Origin: Fimenecus sp051881435
GTDB taxonomy: Bacteria > Bacillota > Clostridia > Oscillospirales > Acutalibacteraceae
Assembly (NCBI GenBank): GCA_051881435.1
Contig: JBJEPW010000025.1
Location: 1 to 40,904 of the forward strand
Reading direction: 5' to 3'
Length of the DNA: 40,904 bases
Position 1 is the first letter of the stretch; each line of letters opens with the position of its first letter. The notes beneath the pieces are model-generated. The model saw only the letters and a list, made by a program, of their open reading frames with translations. It was not told the DNA's origin and ran no database searches. Shown here in pieces: positions 1 through 6,464 of this stretch. The position numbers were made by a program, and so were the translations under genes.

Positions 1-495
1 TCCGTGTTCATTCACCATATATGTCGATACTGCTACTGTTCCGCCTTTCTCTATACCATTAAAACAAAAATCAAAAGTATTTTCAAGCCCCCAATTCACA
101 GTTGGCACAACTTGTATCCCTTGTGAGGCCAGAAAAGCACCACACCAGCGATTCCTGAAAGTGTTATAAAGTTGCATTACAGGATTCATTTCAATATACA
201 TACTGAAATCCGGAGACAAAACACCTTTATATTGCTTTAATATATCTATGTATTTTTGCGGCTGTTCCCAAATTTTCTCAAACTCATAATCATACAAAAA
301 GAAATGAACGAGTCTGTTATAGTGCATATCCTTATTATTTTTTATTCGGTCAAATCCGATAACGCGTAAATCTTCGTTTGAAATGATGTTCAAGTCACAT
401 TTAGGAATGATAGGAATTTTCCATTGGTCTTTTGAATTGAATTCATTTCGCAAAAATAACGGACTTGTTCGATAATTAAAATTTTCTTCTGTCAA
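1..495 (-). CDS. DUF4417 domain protein, first cassette (3' end outside window)
   Basis: My translation of the minus strand from TTG at 495 stays open for 165 codons to the window edge, so only the N-terminal part is present. The start is a TTG preceded by AAGGAGGT at 501-508, six bases away. The protein parallels the gene at 1244-2200 throughout: an N-terminal PLFLRNEF segment, HFFLYDYEFEKIWEQP, GVLSPDFSMY, LYNTFRNRWCGAF and VVPTVNWG. These are the conserved blocks I know from the DUF4417 family, whose function is unknown and which is common in Firmicutes and their phages. The gene follows a LexA-box promoter nearly identical to that of the second copy. Whether it also carries a toxin-like C-terminus cannot be seen. 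The DUF4417 assignment is from remembered family pattern. Confidence 0.8.
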   Translation of the reverse strand, partial: MTEENFNYRTSPLFLRNEFNSKDQWKIPIIPKCDLNIISNEDLRVIGFDRIKNNKDMHYNRLVHFFLYDYEFEKIWEQPQKYIDILKQYKGVLSPDFSMYIEMNPVMQLYNTFRNRWCGAFLASQGIQVVPTVNWGLENTFDFCFNGIEKGGTVAVSTYMVNEHG

Positions 496-521
496 AATAA
501 ACCTCCTTACAGTTGTTAAAC

Positions 522-570
522 GAACATTTGTTCTATGAACTGTTGTAAAGAAGTTTTTTCTATTTGTCAA
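522..570 (-). promoter_or_regulatory. SOS (LexA-box) promoter of first DUF4417 gene
   Basis: On the minus strand TTGACA (565-570) is followed after 17 bases by TACAAC (542-547). The palindrome GAACATTTGTTC (522-533) lies just downstream, over the expected transcription start. GAAC-N4-GTTC is the Gram-positive LexA operator core. The layout is repeated at 2229-2277. Confidence 0.75.
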
Positions 571-680
571 GTGAAATAATAGCTTTTGGCTATAATGCTA
601 TTTTAAAAGACAGAAAATAACTCCTGTCTTCATATGCCGCAGGCATATTTCACAAATCCCGCAAGGGATTTATTTCATTG

Positions 681-710
681 AAAAAAGCACGCTTCCGCGT
701 GCTTTTTTTT
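681..710. terminator. Bidirectional terminator hairpin, copy A
   Basis: AAAAAAGCACGC and GCGTGCTTTTTT form a perfect stem around a four-base loop, with A and T tracts on both sides. Confidence 0.7.
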
Positions 711-732
711 GGTGGAGACGGAGAGGATCGAA
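710..732 (-). pseudogene. tRNA-Ala 3'-end remnant (23 nt)
   Basis: The 3' end of the tRNA-Ala gene, including CCA, the 3' acceptor strand and part of the T arm, is repeated here and then diverges. A matching fragment sits at 2756-2776. It looks like a scar of recombination or integration at the tRNA 3' end. Confidence 0.6.
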
Positions 733-886
733 AAAGGCAAGCCTTTTTCATTTGCTTCGCAAATATCCTATTATATGTCCGTGCTCCTCCGCCTGCGGCG
801 AACCGTCGCACATGGACAATAGAGTTCGATCCTTGTGTTTATCTCAATACGCAAAAAAGGAAGCCTGTCAGAATAACAGACTTCCG

Positions 887-947
<61 letters not shown>

Positions 948-972
948 ACAGACGGGTAAACAACCCTGAAAG

Positions 973-1251
973 TTAAAACTTATACGGGTCAATATTTTTG
1001 TCAACTGTTAATTTGAAATTAAACATTTCTTTGAAGTCGTTAAAACAGTCTTCACAGATCCAATGCTTTTTATCTTTTGTGCAGTAACCGCTATTCAAAT
1101 CCTCGGGATTTTCGCTGAATTTATCCCAGCAGAAAGCACAATGATCGTGCTCCCAATTTGCATTTAAGGGTTTATATGAGCACTTAATCAATTCAGCGTT
1201 CATTAAGTATTCTTGTTGATTAACCAATCTCCAGTCATTCTTTTCAAGCAT
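973..1251 (-). CDS. Small Cys-rich protein, candidate immunity protein
   Basis: A 92-residue protein. The start at 1251 is preceded by AAGGAG at 9-base spacing; the upstream ATG at 1260 abuts that ribosome site and is less likely. The first eight bases overlap the end of the toxin-like gene, showing translational coupling. It has DHCAFCWDKF, then GYCTKD and HWICEDCFNDFKEMF, giving paired CxxC motifs that could bind zinc. I recall similar small hypothetical proteins in many Firmicutes, but no named function. A gene overlapping and directly downstream of a polymorphic-toxin-like gene is the usual place for an immunity gene, so that role is inferred from position. No signal peptide or membrane segment is seen. 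Confidence 0.65.
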   Translation of the reverse strand: MLEKNDWRLVNQQEYLMNAELIKCSYKPLNANWEHDHCAFCWDKFSENPEDLNSGYCTKDKKHWICEDCFNDFKEMFNFKLTVDKNIDPYKF

Positions 1252-2200
1252 ATATAACATCTCCTTCATAAAACTTTGGAACCATAGTTCCATCCGGAAA
1301 CAATCTAAATCCATTTCCACTCCCGGGATATGTATAATCCCAATGCGGACCAATTGTGCCGCTATGATTTAAATCGGGATGCAAAACTTCATTCGTTTTA
1401 GGGTTCACCCAACTTCCTCTCCCAGATGCAGGGTCTCCTTTACCGCGCCACTCGTAATCTTTCCCGGGTGAAACAGAAGAATCCCAACCCGGAAATTTTG
1501 GTGTGCCCGAACCTCCGCCACCCATTCCTCTTAAAATGTAATTTTCCCTCGGTTGCATAGTGTAAGCATCGACCGAGAAAAACTTCGAATCCAAATTATT
1601 TGCTTCAGCATAATCAATACAAATAATATTTTCTTTCATTTCTTCAAAAGGAGTAGAATAGCATATAATTGCTTTTGGTTCGATTCTTTTGAGCATTTCT
1701 TTGTATCCTTGTAAGAAAAAGTCTTTTTCTTTTTTTACTCCTAATGTTGAAATTGCAACAATTGAACCGCTTTCAATGCCATCAAAACAATACCAATAAC
1801 TTTCCGGCGTTCCCCAAGAAACAGTGGGTATTACTTTTAACCCTTTAGATTGAAAATATGCACCGCACCAACGAGAACGAAAAGTGTTATAAATTTGCAG
1901 TGGCTGTGGCATTGTATAATATGTACTAAATTGAGGCGAAAGCACTCCTTTACATTTATTTAGCTTTGCTATTCGCGGTTCGGGGTTATTCCATATAGCC
2001 TCAAATCTATAATCATCAATAAAGAAATGGACAAAATCATCATATTTCTCGATATTGGGACTAAGTTGATTATAGCCAATTAAAGAGATGTTTTCAATAT
2101 CAATATCTTGTTTTTTTATTACAGGAATATCAAGTTGTCCTTTTCCCTTGAATTGATTTCTTAAAAACATAGGGTCGTTTTTTATTTGCTCACTAGTCAA
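1244..2200 (-). CDS. DUF4417 protein with C-terminal polymorphic-toxin-37-like domain
   Basis: A 318-residue protein if it starts at TTG 2200. The ATG at 2206 abuts the AAGGAAG ribosome site, whereas TTG has the proper 6-base spacing and aligns with the TTG of the first cassette. Residues about 10-215 are DUF4417-like (FIDDYRFEAIWNNP, GVLSPQFSTYY, IYNTFRSRWCGAYF, GSIVAIST). After a Gly-rich linker (GMGGGGSG) the last 80 or so residues contain YEWRGKGDPASGRGSW, NEVLHPDLNH and IGPHWDY. I recognise this pattern from polymorphic toxin type 37 C-termini, with conserved histidines that could be catalytic. Transcription is from an SOS-box promoter, and an overlapping small gene follows. There is no secretion signal, so it may act inside the cell or need a separate release route. 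The toxin activity is inferred. Confidence 0.75.
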   Translation of the reverse strand: MTSEQIKNDPMFLRNQFKGKGQLDIPVIKKQDIDIENISLIGYNQLSPNIEKYDDFVHFFIDDYRFEAIWNNPEPRIAKLNKCKGVLSPQFSTYYTMPQPLQIYNTFRSRWCGAYFQSKGLKVIPTVSWGTPESYWYCFDGIESGSIVAISTLGVKKEKDFFLQGYKEMLKRIEPKAIICYSTPFEEMKENIICIDYAEANNLDSKFFSVDAYTMQPRENYILRGMGGGGSGTPKFPGWDSSVSPGKDYEWRGKGDPASGRGSWVNPKTNEVLHPDLNHSGTIGPHWDYTYPGSGNGFRLFPDGTMVPKFYEGDVIYA

Positions 2201-2228
2201 ATACATCTTCCTTTCATAAATTACTGTC

Positions 2229-2277
2229 GAACATTTGTTCTATAAACTATTGTAAAGAAAATTTTTCTATTTGTCAA
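2229..2277 (-). promoter_or_regulatory. SOS (LexA-box) promoter of DUF4417-toxin operon
   Basis: TTGACA (2272-2277), a 17-base spacer and TACAAT (2249-2254) make a strong minus-strand promoter. GAACATTTGTTC (2229-2240) sits immediately downstream, where a bound repressor would block initiation. The sequence parallels 522-570. Confidence 0.8.
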
Positions 2278-2385
2278 GTAAAATAATAGTTTTGGGCTAT
2301 TATGCATTTTTAAACATATTATATAATGCTGTTACTCATAATTGTGCTAATTGCCTCGAATCAAAGGTGAACAGTGAAAGCCAAT

Positions 2386-2418
2386 AAAAAAATCCAAGGT
2401 TCTTGACCTCGGATTTTT
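2386..2418. terminator. Hairpin with A and T tracts, likely terminator
   Basis: AAATCCAAGG pairs with CCTCGGATTT (9 of 10) around a short loop, with poly-A before and poly-T after. It lies between the DUF4417-toxin promoter and the palindrome array, in a stretch (2280-2510) that otherwise shows no gene. Confidence 0.55.
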
Positions 2419-2512
2419 GGCAAGAGACTACGAAAAAGATACATTTGCGTTTTTTGCAGAGGGTTTTGAGCCCTTGTATGGCTATTAAAACATACTTTTT
2501 ATAGCTAATGAA

Positions 2513-2715
2513 ATATTGCTGCGCAATATGAAATAATCCTTACGGATTATGAAATATTCGGCTTACGCCGAATGTGAAATAAGAACCTTACTTCGTCAGA
2601 ACCTTGTTATTCGTTACACTCATAATAAAATAAATCTCACATATGCCACAGCGTATTTCATAGCGTCAGCTATTTCATATGCCGCAGGCATATTTCACAA
2701 ATCCCGTAAGGGATT
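2513..2715. repeat. Array of short palindromes separated by GAAAT/ATTTC spacers
   Basis: Perfect small hairpins occur at 2513-2529 (ATATTGC arms), 2533-2550 (ATAATCC), 2556-2573 (ATTCGGC), 2677-2693 (ATATGCC) and 2700-2715 (AATCCC), with degenerate ones between about 2580 and 2670. They have 3-4 base loops and are separated by GAAAT on the left side or its complement ATTTC on the right side. The arms differ in sequence, so the conserved element is the spacer. Open frames crossing the array are not credible genes. I recall such arrays in gut Clostridia genomes but know no assigned function. Confidence 0.8.
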
Positions 2716-2725
2716 CATTTCATTG

Positions 2726-2755
2726 AAAAAAGCACGCTTTCGCGTGCTTTTTTTT
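2726..2755. terminator. Bidirectional terminator hairpin, copy B
   Basis: AGCACGC/GCGTGCT stem with a TTTC loop, flanked by A and T tracts. Counterpart of 681-710. Confidence 0.65.
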
Positions 2756-2776
2756 GTGGAGACGGAGAGGATCGAA
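2756..2776 (-). pseudogene. tRNA-Ala 3'-end remnant (21 nt)
   Basis: A second short copy of the 3' acceptor and T-arm sequence of the neighbouring tRNA-Ala, located about 155 bp beyond the real tRNA 3' end. It matches the fragment at 710-732. Confidence 0.6.
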
Positions 2777-2896
2777 AAAGGCAAGCCTTTTTCATTTGCT
2801 TCGCAAATATCCTATTATATGTCCGTGCTCCTCCGCCTGCGGCGAACCGTCGCACATGGACAATAGAGTTCGATCCTTGTGTTTATCTCAATACGC

Positions 2897-2929
2897 AAAA
2901 AAGGAAGCCTGTCAGAATAACAGACTTCC
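2897..2929 (-). terminator. Terminator of tRNA-Ala
   Basis: Read on the minus strand, GGAAGTCTGT pairs with ACAGGCTTCC, followed by six T. It begins one base after the tRNA CCA end. Also present in copy A at 853-885. Confidence 0.8.
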
Positions 2930-2930
2930 G

Positions 2931-3006
<76 letters not shown>

Positions 3007-3040
3007 ATATATTAAGTAAGAAGTAATAGTGAATAGTGAA

Positions 3041-3089
3041 GAAGTAAGAAGTAAGAAGTAAGAAGTAAGAAGTAAGAAGTAAGAAGTAA
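3041..3089. repeat. Heptanucleotide tandem repeat (GAAGTAA)x7
   Basis: Seven perfect copies of GAAGTAA in a row, with degenerate relatives on both sides (about 3010-3040 and 3090-3120). The array lies directly upstream of the tRNA-Ala 5' end, where its promoter should be. The stretch 3007-3320 holds no gene I can support. Confidence 0.9.
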
Positions 3090-3333
3090 GAAATACAAAG
3101 TATTAAGTTATGAAGTGAGAAATTCATAGCTTTCCTACTTGCTCCGCTAATGCTCACATATTGTAACATAACTTTTATTAAATTTCAACTGTTATTTTAA
3201 CATTTTTCTTTTGTACTTTATCTCTAATAAAGCACCTTAAAGTTTGTTGTATCTGCCTAAATTGCGATATTTTATGGAAAAACGGTGTAAAATGTGGTAG
3301 AATACATTATATTTTGTATTCAAGGTGATTTTT

Positions 3334-4374
3334 TTGGAGTTTCTTACCAAGGAATATACTTTCCCCTCTCATTCGGGGCTGGGCGAAATATACGCGCAGA
3401 GCGCCGCGCCCATTGACTACGGTTCAATCAAGGGAATTGTTCAGATTTCCCACGGTATGGCGGAATATTCAAACAGATACGCCCGCTTTGCCCTTGAGCT
3501 TTGCAAGCACGGATACGCTGTGTTCGTAAGCGACCACATAGGTCACGGTTCATCGGTAGCTGACAAAGATATGCTCGGTTTTTTCGGCGAAACTGACGGC
3601 GAGGAGCATTTTGTTGAGGATTTAAAGTACTTGACCGATACAATAAAATCCGAATATCCCGATTTGCCGTTTTTCATGCTGGGGCACGGAATGGGCTCTT
3701 TGATTGCACGAAAATACACGGCGAAATACGGTTATCTTTTAGACGGCGCAATATACAGCGGCACAAGCGGCACAAATTCCGCTGTCGGCATAGGCATACA
3801 CCTTGCAAACACTCTTATTAAGCAAAACGGGCCTATGTACCGTTCCGAGCTGCTGGACACAATGGCGTTCGGCGCATACAACCGCAAAACGGAAAAACGC
3901 ACTGAATGTGACTGGGTATCCCGCGACCCAAACGAGGTTGACAAATTCATTGCAGATGACCTTTGCGGATACAAATACACCGTAAGCGGAATGAAAGCGC
4001 TGTTTATGACGCTTAAACAGGTGTCCTCGCGCCGCTGGTACAACTCCGTGCCTTTAAGTATGCCCATACTGCTGATTTCAGGCTCCATGGACCCCATAGG
4101 CGACTACTCAAAGGGCGTTAATGAGGTTTATAAAACTCTCAAAAAGACGGGGCACACCAATGTGAGTATGAAAATTTACGAGGGTGCGCGCCACGAAATT
4201 TTAAATGAGACAAACCGTAAAGAGGTCTATCTTGATATAATTGATTGGCTTGATGAAAAGACAGAGCACCACCGCGAGGAAATGACAAAATCGGTAGTCG
4301 TTCCTTCCATTGATGAAATTGAGCCTTCCCCCGAAGCGGTGGAATCCCCTGCTGAAACAGAAAATAAAAAATGA
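3334..4374 (+). CDS. Alpha/beta hydrolase, lysophospholipase/monoacylglycerol-lipase type, nucleophile Ser replaced
   Basis: A serine-aminopeptidase-S33-type alpha/beta hydrolase fold of 346 residues. The start is taken as TTG 3334 because AAGGTGA lies six bases before it; the GTG at 3325 is inside that ribosome site. Visible family features are QISHGMAEYSNRYARFA near residue 40, DHIGHGSS near 68-74, LISGSMDPIGDY (acid) and GARHE (histidine). The nucleophile elbow reads GHGMGS at 117-122, where relatives have GHSMGS, so residue 119 is Gly instead of the catalytic Ser. The Asp and His of the triad remain. It may be a non-hydrolytic homologue. The last 35 or so residues are an acidic, proline-containing tail. 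It is monocistronic, with a terminator 6 bases after the stop. Cytoplasmic: no signal peptide. Confidence 0.85.
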   Translation: MEFLTKEYTFPSHSGLGEIYAQSAAPIDYGSIKGIVQISHGMAEYSNRYARFALELCKHGYAVFVSDHIGHGSSVADKDMLGFFGETDGEEHFVEDLKYLTDTIKSEYPDLPFFMLGHGMGSLIARKYTAKYGYLLDGAIYSGTSGTNSAVGIGIHLANTLIKQNGPMYRSELLDTMAFGAYNRKTEKRTECDWVSRDPNEVDKFIADDLCGYKYTVSGMKALFMTLKQVSSRRWYNSVPLSMPILLISGSMDPIGDYSKGVNEVYKTLKKTGHTNVSMKIYEGARHEILNETNRKEVYLDIIDWLDEKTEHHREEMTKSVVVPSIDEIEPSPEAVESPAETENKK

Positions 4375-4380
4375 TAACAT

Positions 4381-4405
4381 AAAAGCCGCCAATTCGGCGG
4401 CTTTT
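4381..4405. terminator. Bidirectional terminator between convergent genes
   Basis: AAAAGCCGCC and GGCGGCTTTT pair around AATTC. It serves the hydrolase gene on the plus strand and the pspC operon on the minus strand. Confidence 0.9.
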
Positions 4406-4415
4406 TGATTTAGGC

Positions 4416-4661
4416 TTACTGTCCTTGTTTAGGTCCGTCCTGAAATTCATTGTACTGATAATCAGGGAACGGGCGGCGGGGCATAATTATGGCTAGTACA
4501 ATATAAAGTATTGTACCTCCGAAGCCTGCCGTGCAAAGCGCAAGCACCGCATACAGCACACGTACTATTGTGGGGTCAATTTCAAAAAACTCCGCAATAC
4601 CTGCGCAAACGCCGTCAATCATTTTGTTTGTACTTTTATAAAGCTTCTTTTCTTTAAACAT
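4416..4661 (-). CDS. PspC domain protein
   Basis: An 81-residue small membrane protein. The PspC domain fills residues 1-62: KKLYKSTNKMIDGVCAGIAEFFEIDPTIVRVLY, then a hydrophobic segment (about 38-61) ending in IIMPRRPFP. The cytoplasmic C-tail is short and polar. PspC proteins bind partners at the membrane under envelope stress; in Firmicutes they often sit in padR-HAAS operons as here. Last gene of the operon, 18 bases after the preceding gene, with a terminator behind it. Confidence 0.92.
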   Translation of the reverse strand: MFKEKKLYKSTNKMIDGVCAGIAEFFEIDPTIVRVLYAVLALCTAGFGGTILYIVLAIIMPRRPFPDYQYNEFQDGPKQGQ

Positions 4662-4679
4662 TATATATACCTCCCAGTA

Positions 4680-4862
4680 TTACATTTCAATTATTGTCGA
4701 AAGATTATTTACCGCGTTCTCGGTATGGTGCTCGCGGTATTCGCCTATCCCGTATTCAACTCCCGCCTTTATCAGCTCGCCGCCGCACACGGCAAAGCTT
4801 ACAATAGCCGTGAAAACGGATATTATAAAAAGAATAACCAGCGCTATTATTGCTTTTTTCAT
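4680..4862 (-). CDS. Small membrane protein of the padR-HAAS operon
   Basis: Sixty residues with one hydrophobic N-terminal segment (about 4-26) and a polar tail (EYREHHTENAV). GGAGGG lies six bases before the ATG. Located between the HAAS gene and pspC with 14- and 18-base gaps, so co-transcribed. I do not recognise a family; a membrane-anchored accessory of the PspC/HAAS system is possible. Confidence 0.75.
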   Translation of the reverse strand: MKKAIIALVILFIISVFTAIVSFAVCGGELIKAGVEYGIGEYREHHTENAVNNLSTIIEM

Positions 4863-4876
4863 AAAACACCCTCCGA

Positions 4877-5356
4877 CTATCTGTTAATCTTTTTTATGCA
4901 GTCACGGATTCCGTCAATCGCTACAAGCAAGGTGATTATTGCCATGATAAAGACCGCCGCAGTAGAAGAAACCGCAAACACTATAAACGCAACGGAACCG
5001 GTGGGCGGAACAATAAAGGCGAACAGCACACACATTATCGCCGCCGCAACGAACAGCCCGAATGTGAGCGGCAAGGATATGAGCGCTTGAATAATATTCC
5101 AGAAAAAAGCCGCTGTCCAAAATGTTTTATGGGTATTTTTCGGTTTAATTCTGTTTTCTTCTATTGCGTCGCCCACATACTGCTTTGCGCACTCAAAAGG
5201 CGAACCCAACTCAGCGCATATCTGCTCTTCTGTTTTTCCTGCCGCCGCGCCCTCGCGGAAATGCTCTCTGAAATCATCGAGAATTTCCATGCGTTCTTTT
5301 TTAGGCAGCGGAGAAAGATATGCATAAAGTTCATTTAAAAAATCAATTTTTGTCAT
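4877..5356 (-). CDS. HAAS/DUF1700 domain membrane protein
   Basis: A 159-residue protein. The N-terminal half is a HAAS-type helical domain (FLNELYAYLSPLPKKERMEI, DDFREHF, AELGSPFECAKQYV), followed by two or three membrane segments from about residue 75 to 150. The ATG overlaps the stop of padR (TAATG), so translation is coupled; an upstream in-frame start lies inside padR and is rejected. HAAS proteins are paired with PadR regulators and are thought to link envelope state to transcription; that role is family knowledge. Confidence 0.88.
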   Translation of the reverse strand: MTKIDFLNELYAYLSPLPKKERMEILDDFREHFREGAAAGKTEEQICAELGSPFECAKQYVGDAIEENRIKPKNTHKTFWTAAFFWNIIQALISLPLTFGLFVAAAIMCVLFAFIVPPTGSVAFIVFAVSSTAAVFIMAIITLLVAIDGIRDCIKKINR

Positions 5357-5670
5357 TATTCTGCCCCCTGAAAAAATGCATTGACCTGATTTGAAAAAGT
5401 TTTCCACTCTTCCATTAAAAGCTCCTGACGCTCTCTGCCTTTAAGAGTTATTCTGTAATACTTCCGCGCAGGACCGTTGGGCGACTCCTTCAAATACGAA
5501 TCAAAATATCCCTCATTCTGCAAGCGGCGAAGCATAGGATACACCGTTCCCTCGGCAACATTCATTTCTTTTCCCAACATATCGGCAAGCTCATAACCGT
5601 AGCAATCGCCTTTTGTGAGCCGCGTTAAAGCACAAAGCTCGAGCACGCCTTTTTTGAATTGCGTATTCAT
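5356..5670 (-). CDS. PadR family transcriptional regulator
   Basis: A 104-residue winged-helix protein. Typical PadR features are the LELCALTRLTKGDCYGYEL start, the recognition-helix segment VAEGTVYPMLRRLQNEG, and the wing GPARKYYRITLKGRE. The C-terminal dimerisation helix is short. It heads the operon and probably represses it through the dyad overlapping the promoter at 5705-5725. Ligand unknown. Confidence 0.93.
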   Translation of the reverse strand: MNTQFKKGVLELCALTRLTKGDCYGYELADMLGKEMNVAEGTVYPMLRRLQNEGYFDSYLKESPNGPARKYYRITLKGRERQELLMEEWKTFSNQVNAFFQGAE

Positions 5671-5691
5671 ATCCCGCCTCCTTTTGGCATT

Positions 5692-5725
5692 ATAATATCA
5701 CAAGCTACTGTACAATGCAAGATAG
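5692..5725 (-). promoter_or_regulatory. padR operon promoter and candidate PadR operator
   Basis: TTGCAT (5715-5720), a 17-base spacer and TATTAT (5692-5697) form the minus-strand promoter. An imperfect dyad with CTA-N15-TAG ends at 5705-5725 overlaps the -35 box, a common position for PadR autorepression. From 5726 to about 6010 I see only AT-rich non-coding sequence. Confidence 0.6.
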
Positions 5726-6014
5726 TTTATAAAATTTAATAGTTTCTTAATAAAATCTTTAAAATCTTAGCAAAATTCCCTTAGCGCCGTTACCCTATTC
5801 AGGTAAATAATGAACATTTCCGAAAAAAATGTAGAAAAACTGCACAAAGTTTTATACGGTTTTCATATTTTGCTGAAAAGTGTCGCCTCCTTGAAAGCGT
5901 TTTAAGGCAGTTTTGCCCCTGATTTCTTGTTAAATTTGCATAATTTTTAAATCTTATATTCAGTTATATTACCTAAATGTGCAGGAAATGTGTTTTTCTT
6001 TTTATTTGTTAATA

Positions 6015-6046
6015 TTGCACAAATAAAAAGATGTTTTATTGTGCAA
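6015..6046. promoter_or_regulatory. Inverted repeat upstream of small-ORF promoter
   Basis: TTGCACAAATAAAA pairs with TTTTATTGTGCAA with one bulged base. It ends seven bases before the -35 box at 6053, so it may be an operator or an upstream terminator. Confidence 0.5.
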
Positions 6047-6052
6047 AAGCAC

Positions 6053-6081
6053 TTGACAAACAAAAAAATCAGTGATATTCT
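6053..6081 (+). promoter_or_regulatory. Strong promoter of the 37-codon small ORF
   Basis: TTGACA (6053-6058), 17-base spacer, TATTCT (6076-6081) preceded by TGA. The start would fall near 6088, about 26 bases before the ATG. Confidence 0.65.
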
Positions 6082-6113
6082 ATAACCACAACAGAATAAA
6101 GGAGGCGGTAAGA

Positions 6114-6227
6114 ATGTTTAACGCCACATATGAGCGCGAGATGCAGCTCATAAAGGAGTTGGAAAACGAGAAGTTCTCCCTCAAATCACTCCTTAAAGCG
6201 GTTGAGTTAATGACTCTTGTAGGTTAA
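6114..6227 (+). CDS. Small protein of 37 residues, unknown function
   Basis: Begins MFNATYEREMQLIKELENEK and ends KAVELMTLVG. The middle is a charged, amphipathic helix (heptad-like L/I spacing), with no membrane segment. It has a full AAGGAGG ribosome site eight bases before the ATG and a near-consensus promoter, which argues for a real gene despite its length. A long inverted repeat (6257-6357) follows. I do not recognise a family. It could be a regulatory or leader peptide, or the coding part of a dual-function small RNA. Confidence 0.55.
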   Translation: MFNATYEREMQLIKELENEKFSLKSLLKAVELMTLVG

Positions 6228-6256
6228 CAAAACCGAAATTCCTTTAGTTTGTTTAT

Positions 6257-6357
6257 AATTTCTGTGCGGTGGGTTTTTTCCAATCCCCAACAAATTTTCC
6301 CTTTCCTTTTTCATAAAGTATAACACCAATCCCTATTTTCCCCACCGCACAGAAATT
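6257..6357. repeat. Long inverted repeat, 17-bp arms around a 67-base loop
   Basis: AATTTCTGTGCGGTGGG (6257-6273) is the exact reverse complement of 6341-6357. The loop is pyrimidine-rich and lacks an ORF. The right arm is followed by TTTAATATA, a weak terminator tract. It probably forms the 3' structure of the small-ORF transcript or a non-coding RNA. Confidence 0.75.
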
Positions 6358-6416
6358 TTAATATATAGGCTCGGAAATGCCGAGTCAAAAATTTGCTCAT
6401 AATAATTTTAACATAT

Positions 6417-6450
6417 AAAAGCCCTGCTGAGTTTTTTCAGCAGGGCTTTT
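6417..6450 (-). terminator. Terminator of the rnf operon
   Basis: AAAAGCCCTGCTGA and its complement form a perfect hairpin 15 bases after the rnfB stop, with T-tracts on both strands, so it may also stop plus-strand transcription. Confidence 0.88.
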
Positions 6451-6464
6451 GCTTTGCGTTTCAA

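Noticed and set aside
2513..2715. Possible CRISPR array from the regular short palindromes
   Set aside because: The repeated parts are only about 5-base spacers, the arms differ, there are no 25-35 bp direct repeats and no cas genes.
3041..3089. Heptamer array as a replication origin iteron cluster
   Set aside because: No replication gene is nearby and the copies are simple contiguous microsatellite units directly before a tRNA.
5726..6010. A further small gene between padR and the 37-codon ORF
   Set aside because: An AAGGAGG-like sequence near 5890 on the minus strand has no start codon at workable spacing, and no other frame is convincing.
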